A stretch of DNA of 64,000 bases from Yponomeuta sedellus (taxonomy: Eukaryota > Arthropoda > Insecta > Lepidoptera > Yponomeutidae). Below, piece by piece: positions 38,622 to 51,300 of the stretch. The translations under genes and the position numbers were made by a program. The notes beneath the pieces were generated by a model. The model saw nothing but the letters and a program-made list of their open reading frames with translations. It was not told where the DNA came from and ran no database searches. The stretch spans positions 5,360,804 through 5,424,803 of the forward strand of contig OW203749.1 in NCBI GenBank assembly GCA_934045075.1, read 5' to 3'. The stretch's first letter is position 1; every line of letters starts with the position of its first letter.

Positions 38622-41600
38622 AAGAAAGAGAGAGAGAGAGAAAGTATGTACAGTAAAAATAACTACAAAATAAATACAGTAAAAATAATTCCACAAGCAT
38701 CTTTTGAGTTGGAGACATAAGTTGCTGCATCCACGTACCGTCTGATCAATTTTCAAATTATTAATTTGTTATTTCATTTTTAGTTTTTTATGTTTTAAAG
38801 ATATATTTCTTTATATTTTGGTATGTACCTATGCAGTCAACTTACGAATGCGGTTGCATGCCTATTAGCAGTGCACAGATCAGGCCCGAAATTATTTGTT
38901 TTGTTGTAATTAATTGATTTTTATCTGTGTACTGTTGGTGTGTCAATTATCAATAAATAAATAACTAAAGACACGATGTGTCTCTGCTGCTGCAAATGGC
39001 AGCTGACTCAAACGTAGGGCTGGGAGCCTGAACTCTCAGCGCTGATTTTCAGGCAGTACCGAAAGCCCTAAGTACTCTAAAGCGCGGCGTGTCCTGTGGC
39101 AAGGATCGTGGCCAGTGGCAGTCCTTTTCTCTGCCTACCTCTCTGAGGTGTAACTATTTATCCGTCGCGTGAAACTCATGCAGTGAAATTTTCGCCATCT
39201 GAGCTATATATTCAATTCAATTCATTTATTGCCATAAATTACAGTATTCATAGATATTATAGTTAGATATTGCACGTGTAATTTTACCAATTAAGGCGTA
39301 GCAAAATACTTAAAAGTAAGGATTTAATTAAATTAATTTACAACTTATACATTACAAAACAAAAGATCAAAAGGGAAAAAAAATAATTGCAATTAGGTAC
39401 ATAGAATTCTTTGTCAAAATTATGAGTTAATAATAAAATTCATTGGGTGCTTTTATAATTATTAAATTCGAGGATACTATAAGGACACATTTCCATTAGG
39501 TAAGCTTTTAGAGCCTTGATAAAATGATTACCCGAGAGAGCTTGAATTTTTGTTGGAAGCTTATTATAAATTGAGATTGCCGCATGCTTTGTGCTTTTCT
39601 TGCATGAGGTTGTTCTGCATACCGGTACATTTAAGTGAAGTTTGTATTTTTCCTATAACCTTGCGCTCTTTTTTTCGGTGCTAATAGGAAACCAATCCGG
39701 AAGCCGTCTAACCATTTTGCAGAGCTCCAATACGTACAGCGCTGTAATAGTGTGGATCTTGAGTAGTGGAAATAATTCGCGACAGGATACTCGATTTGAC
39801 TTAATGCCACTTAGAATTCGGATACATCTTTTTTGAAGAGTAAAAATTTTTATAATATCAACACTGCCACCCCATATTGCTAACCCATATAAAATTCGCG
39901 ATTGGAAGTAGGCATAATAAGCTTGCAGGGTAGCGTGTTTAGTCGCGACCTTGGCTAAACAACGCAACGCATAGGTAAAACTGCTCAGTTTACCCTCTAA
40001 CACTTCGATGTGATTTTTCCAATTCATATGCTCATCAGTTACAATGCCTAAAAACTTTGCGCTTTCCACCATTTCAATTTTTACATCATTTACGGTAACA
40101 TCTAGGTCCATCTTTGTGGTATTATAATTCCTGAAGTGCAACATTTTTGTCTTTTTTATGTTTGTACTTAGACGCACATCTTGTAACCATTTCATTAAAT
40201 GCTCTATTGATTTAGATATCTCATATGTCAATAATGAAAGCGAGATATCTTTCCTATCAAATCTTTCCTATATATTTTTCCTTCTGAAATGCTTACATCT
40301 TAAACCTCACGCCTATATCCCAGAGGGGTAGGCAGAGACCAGGGACTGCCACTTGCCACGTTCCTGACAGACCACCTTCGCTTCATCAACGTTCATAAGT
40401 CGTTGCATGCATGCACGCCGGCTCCGGGTACTTTTTATTTTTCCCTTTGCTAATACATCCCCTATCTGGTCGATTTATGTCCGCCTGGGACGAATTTAAT
40501 TTACCCCTATCTTAATTTACGTTTCACTGAAACTTGTTTTTTTTGCGGTGACTTAATCTTACTTAATCGTTCGTTTTAATATTTTGTGGCTATCAGTGGA
40601 AGCCTGTTAATAACTTTTGTTTCATATTTTTCAATAAGAGTAGTATTAAGTTACATAATGTCAATGACTTTCCTAAAACTAAATAAATAAATATGTATTG
40701 ACCCATACGAATGACGCGGCCCGCCTAATTCGTTACCTAGTAATGAATGACGTTTACGTGCGGAGCCAACCAAGCCGCGGGTTTCCTCACCATGTTTTCC
40801 TTCACGGTTAGCGTGTGGTATTGCGACTACAAATTCGCAAATGTACGTAACTTTGTAATTAAACAAAGTCATTCTCCGCACGTATTGACTATTCTTTCCT
40901 GTGAGCTAGGCCGACTAAGCTTTCCGGATGGTATAGGTGCTGGGCAAGCCTACACCATCTACAAAACCATGTCCCAGGCACTACAGCGTCGGAGTGGTCC
41001 CTTCACCCATCTAGTGTGAGTGAAGATACCACTGGACGCTGCATAAATCATCTCATTAAGTAGATGCAAAAAAAGGCCAATATTATAATAACGTTTATTG
41101 CCTTCCCCAGGTGACACAGTACATGCAACAGAAGAACCACCGGATGTTCCGAGATGCTGCCGAGCTGCATCAGGCGACCATATTTTTACACGAGAACGGT
41201 AAGCCAAGTACTTCTGTTTCTATAGAGCGCTAGGCTAGTAATTCAATTCAATCATGTGGGTACAGCGATATCATTGCGATGTAAAACCTAACTGCAAAGT
41301 TGGTACTCGGGGCTGCAGGTGATGCAAATTACTTCAGCCAGATGTCGCTGCCTGTACGTAATACAGAGAATAGTGTAAAGAGGTTCGAAATTTTACTGAT
41401 GCCGGTGAGTCGCCCATTAGCTCAGTTGGAAGAGCGCTGGCACGGATAGCCAGAGGTCGCGGGTTCGAGTCCCGGCATGGGTGGAATGAGATGGTAAGAG
41501 TGGAGTTTTTTCCCGCTGCCTTTTTCTCCACTACAATACGGAACTATTCGTATAGGTGGCAACTGATGTAGGTATTTGGTTTAAGGTGACTTGAGAAAAG

Positions 41601-42254
41601 ATGGTAAGAGTGGAGTTTTTTCCCGCTGCCTTTTTCTCCACTACAATACCGCACTATTCGTATAGGTGGCAACTGATGTAGGTATTTGGTTTAAGGTGAC
41701 TTGAGAAAAGATGGTAAGTGTGGAGTTCCTTCCCGCTGCCTTTTTCTCCACTACAATACGGCCCGAAGGCAGTGGCTTACATTATACATCGACATTCAGC
41801 AAACAGAATGTAAATTCTTTACGTTGAAATAAATTGATTTGATTGACAATGAACAAAGTGCACGTTGCTTAAGACCGTTAGTGCCGAAGTACAGGTACTA
41901 TCTGCTTCGGGAGGCAGACGCTGCACTTTAAATATAAATGTATGTGTGAAAAATTAATTCAATTTAATTTCATAAATAAATTTCGTTTCATAAATAAATT
42001 TCATTTCATAAATAAATTTAATTATTTAAATAAATTTCATTGCGTAAATAAATTTCATTTCATAAATAAATTTCATTGCGTAAATAAATTCATTTCATAA
42101 ATAAATTTAATTTCATAAATAAATTTTATTTCATAAATAAATTTAATTTCACTTAATTTAATTTCACAATGTATTATTTTTCGCATGAATAGGGAAGAGT
42201 GGAAGGCAAAAGGGGAGGCCTTTGCCCACCAGTGGGACACAATCGAGGCTACAT

Positions 42255-42314
<60 letters not shown>

Positions 42315-45300
42315 CTAGTTTATGTATTTTATTAAATATATATGAATATTAGTTGTAAGTCAGTTTATGTACATATACTTCCTGTATACTTCATGGACAC
42401 CTACCTACCTACTCTCTTCATCTTTCAGTTCTATGCATCCCAAGGTTGTCTGGAAGAGATCGCTTTTAGCGATAAAACCGCCAATTATATACAGCAATAC
42501 TTAGATATATAAGCCTTTTTATGTATTTTGTTTTCTGGTGTGTAAAATAAAGAGTTCTAAAGTAATATATATTTTTTGCAGGTGTTCTTCTTCACTACGA
42601 CGACGCGACGCTCCGAGAGCTTTACTTTCTGAGGCCGCAGTGGCTCTGCGATGTTCTAGCCCACGTGGTCACCATTCGGGAGATTAACCCCTTCGCTAGC
42701 AACGGTCAGTACTTTGTAGACTTTTAGTCCGGTCCCGTAGTCCCGTGGCTTTCAAACCACTCAGGTTTTAGCGTATCAATTTATCAACTTCCTAGCTGTG
42801 CGCCGCGGTGTTACCCTGGTTTATCCATTTTCCCATGGGAATAAGATATTTTCCCCTAGTTAAACGTAGCTTATGTGTTAACCCAGGGTGTCAGCTAACT
42901 CCATACCAAATTTTATTTAAATCGCTTCAGCCGTTTAGACGTGAAGCAGAAACAAACATACACACTCACAAACTTTCTCCTTTTTAATATTACGAAACCT
43001 ATTTAGAGGCTAAAAATTCCACCCATGCGGGTTCAGCCCGAATTTTTAGCCTCTAAATAGGTTTTTCAAATTGTCCTTAGGTTATTAAAAATAATATAAT
43101 AATAGTATTACGACCGTTAAGCTCAAGTGGAGCTGGGCAGGCCATATCAGACGTATGTAGACGGAAAGGTGGGCGAAAATCGTCACTGATTGTCGTTGAT
43201 CGTTACTTACCCTTCTTCTTCCCGCGGGTGTCGTAAAACGCGACAAAGGGACACAAACCGGGGGGTGGGCAGCAGCGCCCCCTGCAGTACAATTCCACCG
43301 AACTGTGATCCCCAACCCGCATGTCCAGCGCGGGGATTATGGGCATTACCCCCCAATGATGGGTAAGCCCCCAGAGCGCCAAAGCACAACCTTGCGCTTT
43401 GGCGCTCATTAGGGGAGGGCTATGTCCAGCAGAGGAGTAATATAGCCTGAAGAAGAAGAAGAAGTTAGATTTAAGAATCATGGTTGTAATATTTTTCTGG
43501 TTGTGCAATAAAGTGTTCTCTATCTCTATCTATCTCTGATTGGGTCCCTCGCGAGGGCTACCGACGACGTGGCAGACCAAGGCGGAGATGGTGTGACGAC
43601 CTGACCAAACATTTATCTGGATGGGAAGCATTGGCCGTAAACAAAGAGGAGTGGAAATCTGAAGGGGAAGCCTTTGCCCAGCAGTGGGACACTATCTATA
43701 TAGATAGTGTCCCACTAGTGGGACACAGCCATGGCTAATTAAAATAAAAAATAAATTAGTATGATAATTTTTTTTATTCTTTTTAATGCACTAACCCGTT
43801 CTAAGGGCAATTTTAAAAACATATTTAGAGGCTAAAAATTCCACCCATGCCGGGATTTGAACCCGCGAACTCTGGCTGTCCTCTGGCACGGATAGCCAGA
43901 GGTCGAGGGTTCGAATCCCGGCATGGGTGGAATTTTTATCTTTCTGAACAGGTTTTTGATAATTTTATTTTCATTACTTGACTTTGACTTCACCACAGGC
44001 ATAATGAAGATGGACGACCTCCCCCACGTGTTCAAAGCGAGTCCGCAGCTTGCGCGGGGCGACGAAGCGGGATCTCTGGGCGTCTCTCTGCTGAACAAGT
44101 TCGAACTTGCCCTCTGCTGGGACGCGCGCAGTCTGTTAGTGCCACCTCTGCTGCCCAAGACTGAGCCGGCGCGGCCCCAGGTAAATCTGCTGGCTATCTG
44201 CTGAACAAGTTCGAGATAGCACTCTGCTGGGACGCGTGCAGTTACTAATACCACCTCTGCTGCCCAAGACAGCCGGTTCTGTTTATCCCGCAGCTGCTCT
44301 TGATCTCCAGCATCTCCTTTTAACCTGCCCTTTAGATCCTACCGCTGTGAGTGCCCAGCTCTGCTGCCCTCTTGACCACAACCGTCGTGTCCCTCTCAGG
44401 TGCCCTTTACATCCTACCGCTGTGAGGGCACAGCTCTGCTGCCCTCTTGACCACTACCGTTGTGTCCCTCTCTGCTGCCCTTTTGATCCTACCGCTGTGA
44501 GGGCACAGCTCTGCTGCCCTCTTGACCACAACCGCCGTGTCCCTCTCAGCTGCCCTTTTGATCCTACCGCTGTGAGGGCACAGCTCTGCTGCCCTCCTGG
44601 GCCTTACCAGCCAGCCGTATCTTTCACAGCAATCTCTTAAACCGCAGCCGATGTGCTGGTTTAAAAAGCTGGTTTCTTGACCTCAACCGCAGTAGCCCTC
44701 ATAGCAGCCCTTGTGATCCTACCGCTGCGAGGGCACAGTTCTGCAGCCCTCTTGACCCCATCAGCCGCGTCCTTCACAGCAATCTCTTAAACCGCAGCCG
44801 ACGTGCTGGTTTTAAAAGCTGGTTTCTTGACCTTAACCGCAGTAGCACTCATAGCAGCTCGTGTCATCCTACCGCTGCGAGGACACAGTTCTGCCGCCCT
44901 CTTGACCCCATCAGCCGCGTCTTTCAAAGCAATCTCTTAAACCCCTAAAGCTGGTTTCTTGACCTCAACCGCAGTAGCCCTCATAGCAGCCCTTGTGTTC
45001 GTACCGCTGTGAGGGCACAGCTCTGCAGTCCCCGCAGTATCCCTCATAGCAGCCCTTGTGTTCGTACCGCTGTGAGGGCACAGCTCTGCAGTCCCCGCAG
45101 TATCCCTCATAACAGCCCTTGTGTTCGTACCGCTGTGAGGGCACAGCTCTGCAGTCCCCGCAGTATCCCTCATAGCAGCCCTCTTTGTTCTACCGCTGTG
45201 AGGGCACAGCTCTGCAGTCCCTGCAGTATCCCTCATAGCAGCCCTCTTTGTTCTACCGCTGTGAGGGCACAGCTCTGCAGTCCCTGCAGTATCCCTCATA

Positions 45301-48300
45301 GCAGCCCTTGTTTTCGTACCGCTGTGAGGGCACAGCTCTGCAGCCCTCTTGACCCCATCAGCCGCGTCTTTCACAGCTATCTCTTAAACCCCCAAAGCTG
45401 GTTTCTTGACCTCAACCGCAGTAGCCCTCATAGCAGCCCTCTTTGTTCGTACCGCTGTGAGGGCACAGCCCTGCAGCGCTCTTGACCCCAACCCTGTCGC
45501 AGCTGGCGAGCCGCTCGCGCTGGGCGGGCGGGCGCGGCACGCCGCGGCGCGTGTGGCCGGCAGCCGGCGCCGGCGCCGGCGCGGCTCTCAGCGCCCTGGA
45601 CGGAGCCACGCGCGGGACCGACTCGCCCACGCTCATACGTGAGTCCGCTTTAAATAACCAATGCAAACCAGTGTAATGGCAATCCGCTATTTGACTCTCT
45701 TTTCAAGTAAGTCTTAAACGGTAAATAAGTCTTCCATTAGACAAAAAAATATTTTAGTATATTTTTTGAGGACCTAAAAGCAAGATAAAAATATATTTTA
45801 AAACTTTGCTTTGCTAAACAGCCAAAAATGCGGTCAGCCATTTTTGTCTATGGTTTGAGAACTTAAAGCTTTTAAACAAAGTTTGACATTCAACATCTGT
45901 GAGTGATTTGTGAGAGTAGTGAAATAACAACGACGAAACCATGATTTCATCAAGTTTACATGCAAAATATAGCAATTATCATTATTGCATTCTTCGAGAA
46001 TGCAAAAACATGTCAAAAAAGAACCCTGGGAAGTTGTGGATTCGTGTACGCAGTGAAATAAACACACGAAAAAATTGTCTCAAACTTGCTAAAAGAGACC
46101 CCGATACTTTAACGACTGAAACTCGGTTGTATTTACGTGAAGATCACTTTGATGTAAGTCTTATAATAACCAATGTCCACTGGTTCTAGACTAAACGAAA
46201 GATGATTTCAACATGGTGGATAGCGTTTTCACCGTTCCGAATTAAAAGCGGTAATTTTTTTTTTATTTACGAATTTTACACCCATCCTACACACTTAGTA
46301 AAGTCAATATACGAGTATTTCAGTTTCTCAAGTTAAATACTACAGGAAATATTCATTTATCGCGTCAAATTTGGTACGAGTAAGAGTCAAGTAGCGGATT
46401 GATACTGAAATTTTAAATAAAATTGGGATTGTAAATACCTAATTGTATACATATCTGTAAATATATAGTTTTAGCAAAGTTGTAGTGCCCTTACAGGGTG
46501 TCATGTAGAACAAGAATTATTTATTAATATTATTCCCACCTGTACTATTACCATTATATGCGATAAATAATAGATTATGAAATGAAACGATAGGGTTTTA
46601 TTCAAATTAGCGCAAAAACTGCGGCCTTATGAACGTTACAAGTCAAAATATTTTCCAGACGAGCACCCGGCCGCAATCAACGTAGCGGCGCGGGACAGCG
46701 GTCGCGCGCTGCGTCGCCTCCTTCTGCTCTCCTACGTCCCGTGCGGCTTCTGGGCGAGGCTGGTCACGCGCCTATTGGCTGATGACGCCATTGGAGACTG
46801 CGCGCCGCCCGCATACACTCTCCCGGCCGAGGTACGATCGCTCACACACTCATTCCGTCAGGCTCTCTCTCACTAGCCTTCTTGGTGTCGCCTTGAGTGC
46901 GTTGCGGCTTCTGGGCGCGGCTGGTCACGTGCTTACTGGCTGATGACGCTAAAGGCGACTGAGTGCCGCCCGCATACACTCTGCCGGCAGAGGTACGATC
47001 GCTCACACACTTATTCCGTCAGGATCTCTCTCACTAGCCTTCTTGGTGTCGCCTTGAATGCGTTGCGGCTTCTGGGCGCGGCTGGTCACGTGCTTACTGG
47101 CTGATGACGCTACAGGCGACTGCGTGCCGCCCGCATACACTCTGCCGGCCGAAGTATGATTGCTCACTCACTCATTCAGACACTCACTAGCTTTCAAAGC
47201 GCGGCCTATAGCAGCAGTCTCCCGCTGCTCTCTTACGTGCCGTGCGGCTTCTGGGCGCGGCTGGTCAAGCGCCTGCTCGCCTGCCCATGACGCCATTGGC
47301 GACTGCACACCGCCCGCCTGTACTTTGCCGGCCGAGGTACGATCGTTCACTCATTCACTCATTGACACACTCACTGACTCACTCAATCAGTCGCTCAGTA
47401 GCTGTCTCCCGCTGCGGGCTATCGTGTCGGGCTGCTGTTGGGCGCGATTTGTAACACGTTATGATTTTTATTGGCGACTGCGCGCCATTTGCCGTAGGTA
47501 AACCGTAATTACCTTATTTCCCGACGAAAGTGACTGCTCACATTGACTGTACTCGCCACTTCAGTCTACCCGAGACCACGGCAACTGTAACGCTGCCGAA
47601 ACGCCGAAATAAGTTTATTACGTTTTACTTAATAAAAAGTTGAGATTAGACCCGTTTGATATATGACAGGTGGATGCCCTGACAGCGCGAATGATGGCGC
47701 AGCGGGACGCTGCTTAAATCGTCTCATTACGCAGATGCAAAGGCCGGTGCGGTGGGACGCGTAGTGAGCGGACTGTCGCTTTCCGAGTGAATCGACTGTA
47801 ATTTTCATGATTCGCGATACACATACATAGTTTCATATTTATGTGTGTGTGCACTATGTGTGGTGTCGGCCTAGAGAATAGCACCTACCCAAATTCTTCC
47901 CGTGGGTGTCGTAAAAGGCGACTAAGGGCACAAACCGGGGGTGGGCAGCAGCGCCTCCTGCAGTACAATTCTACCAAACTGCGATCCCCAACCCGCATGC
48001 CCAGCGTGGGGATTATGGACACTACCCCCCAATGATGGTACAACCCTGCGCTATGGCGCTCATTAGGGGAGGGCCATGCGCACCAGTGGACTAATATAGC
48101 CTGAAGAAGAAGATGTATGAGTTTCGCGAATCATTAACAAATACTATCGACCCGTCACTCTCGCAACGAACGCGCCCCCTTCCAGATGGAGGTAGACGAG
48201 ACGACGGCGAAGGCGCTGGAGCTGAGCTGGGGCTGGAAGCTGTGGCAGAGCGGCCTGCGGCTCTGCAGCGGCGCGCTCACGCTGGCCAGCGTGCGGGAGC

Positions 48301-51300
48301 TGCCGCCAAGCTGCGACGCGCTGCTGGACGCGCGCGGGGGGTCGGACGCCGACTCGGCGGCCGGCCATCCCTACTGCGGCGTCAGGTCAGTGTCAGACGC
48401 TGACTCGGCAGCCGGCCATCCCTACTGCGGCGTCAGGTCAGTGTCAGACGCTGACTCGGCAGCCGGCCATCCCTACTGCGGCGTCAGGTCAGTGTCAGAC
48501 GCTGACTCGGCAGCCGGCCATCCCTACTGCGGCGTCAGGTCAGTGTCAGACGCTGACTCGGCAGCCGGCCATCCCTACTGCGGCGTCAGGTCAGTGTCAT
48601 GCTGACTCGGCAGCCAGCCATGCCGACTGTGGCGTCAGGTCAGTGTCAGACGCTGACTCGGCAGCCGGCCATCCCTACTGCGGCGTCAGGTCAGTGTCAG
48701 ACGCTGACTCGGCAGCCGGCCATCCCTACTGCGGCGTCAGGTCAGTGTCAGACGCTGACTCGGCAGCCGGCCATCCCTACTGCGGCGTCAGGTCAGTGTC
48801 ATGCTGACTCGGCAGCCAGCCATGCCGACTGTGGCGTCAGGTCAGTGTCAGACGCTGACTCGGCAGCCGGCCATCCCTACTGCGGCGTCAGGTCAGTGTC
48901 AGACGCTGACTCGGCAGCCGGCCATCCCTACTGCGGCGTCAGGTCAGTGTAAGATGCTGACTCGGCAGCCGGCCATCCCTACTGCGGCGTCAGGTCAGTG
49001 TAAGACGCTGACTCGGCAGCCGGCCATCCCTACTGCGGCGTCAGGTCAGTGTAAGACGCTGACTCGGCAGCCGGCCATCCCTACTGCGGCGTCAGGTCAG
49101 TGTCATGCTGACTCGGCAGCCAGCCATGCCGACTGTGGCGTCAGGTCAGTGTCAGACGCTGACTCGGCAGCCGGCCATCCCTACTGCGGCGTCAGGTCAG
49201 TGTCAGACGCTGACTCGGCAGCCGGCCATCCCTACTGCGGCGTCAGGTCAGTGTAAGACGCTGACTCGGCAGCCGGCCATCCCTACTGCGGCGTCAGGTC
49301 AGTGTAAGACGCTGACTCGGCAGCCGGCCATCCCTACTGCGGCGTCAGGTCAGTGTCATGCTGACTCGGCAGCCAGCCATGCCGACTGTGGCGTCAGGTC
49401 AGTGTCAGACGCTGACTTGGCAGCCGGCCATCCCTACTGCGGCGTCAGGTCAGTGTCAGACGCTGACTCGGCAGCCGGCCATCCCTACTGCGGCGTCAGG
49501 TCAGTGTAAGACGCTGACTCGGCAGCCGGCCATCCCTACTGCGGCGTCAGGTCAGTGTCAGACGCTGACTCGGCAGCCGGCCATCCCTACTGCGGCGTCA
49601 GGTCAGTGTCAGATGCTGACTCGGCAGCCGGCCATCCCTACTGCGGCGTCAGGTCAGTGTAAGACGCTGACTCGGCAGCCGGCCATCCCTACTGCGGCGT
49701 CAGGTCAGTGTAAGACGCTGACTCGGCAGCCGGCCATCCCTACTGCGGCGTCAGGTCAGTGTAAGACGCTGACTCGGCAGCCGGCCATCCCTACTGCGGC
49801 GTCAGGTCAGTGTCATGCTGACTCGGCAGCCAGCCATGCCGACTGTGGCGTCAGGTCAGTGTCAGACGCTGACTCGGCAGCCGGCCATCCCTACTGCGGC
49901 GTCAGGTCAGTGTCAGACGCTGACTCGGCAGCCGGCCATCCCTACTGCGGCGTCAGGTCAGTGTAAGACGCTGACTCGGCAGCCGGCCATCCCTACTGCG
50001 GCGTCAGGTCAGTGTAAGACGCTGACTCGGCAGCCGGCCATCCCTACTGCGGCGTCAGGTCAGTGTCATGCTGACTCGGCAGCCAGCCATGCCGACTGTG
50101 GCGTCAGGTCAGTGTCAGACGCTGACTTGGCAGCCGGCCATCCCTACTGCGGCGTCAGGTCAGTGTCAGACGCTGACTCGGCAGCCGGCCATCCCTACTG
50201 CGGCGTCAGGTCAGTGTAAGACGCTGACTCGGCAGCCGGCCATCCCTACTGCGGCGTCAGGTCAGTGTAAGACGCTGACTCGGCAGCCGGCCATCCCTAC
50301 TGCGGCGTCAGGTCAGTGTCATGCTGACTCGGCAGCCAGCCATGCCGACTGTGGCGTCAGGTCAGTGTCAGACGCTGACTCGGCAGCCGGCCATCCCTAC
50401 TGCGGCGTCAGGTCAGTGTCAGACGCTGACTCGGCAGCCGGCCATCCCTACTGCGGCGTCAGGTCAGTGTAAGACGCTGACTCGGCAGCCGGCCATCCCT
50501 ACTGCGGCGTCAGGTCAGTGTAAGACGCTGACTCGGCAGCCGGCCATCCCTACTGCGGCGTCAGGTCAGTGTAAGACGCTGACTCGGCAGCCGGCCATCC
50601 CTACTGCGGCGTCAGGTCAGTGTAAGACGCTGACTCGGCAGCCGGCCATCCCTACTGCGGCGTCAGGTCAGTGTAAGACGCTGACTCGGCAGCCGGCCAT
50701 CCCTACTGCGGCGTCAGGTCAGTGTCATGCTGACTCGGCAGCCAGCCATGCCGACTGTGGCGTCAGGTCAGTGTCAGACGCTGACTCGGCAGCCGGCCAT
50801 CCCTACTGCGGCGTCAGGTCAGTGTCAGACGCTGACTCGGCAGCCGGCCATCCCTACTGCGGCGTCAGGTCAGTGTAAGACGCTGACTCGGCAGCCGGCC
50901 ATCCCTACTGCGGCGTCAGGTCAGTGTAAGACGCTGACTCGGCAGCCGGCCATCCCTACTGCGGCGTCAGGTCAGTGTCATGCTGACTCGGCAGCCAGCC
51001 ATGCCGACTGTGGCGTCAGGTCAGTGTCAGACGCTGACTCGGCAGCCGGCCATCCCTACTGCGGCGTCAGGTCAGTGTCAGACGCTGACTCGGCAGCCGG
51101 CCATCCCTACTGCGGCGTCAGGTCAGTGTAAGACGCTGACTCGGCAGCCGGCCATCCCTACTGCGGCGTCAGGTCAGTGTAAGACGCTGACTCGGCAGCC
51201 GGCCATCCCTACTGCGGCGTCAGGTCAGTGTAAGACGCTGACTCGGCAGCCGGCCATCCCTACTGCGGCGTCAGGTCAGTGTAAGACGCTGACTCGGCAG

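Noticed and set aside
47168..47501. Additional COR exon at 47215-47336.
   Set aside because: It is a decayed exon 27 copy with a frameshift (CCTGCCCATGACGCC) and joins neither neighbour in frame.
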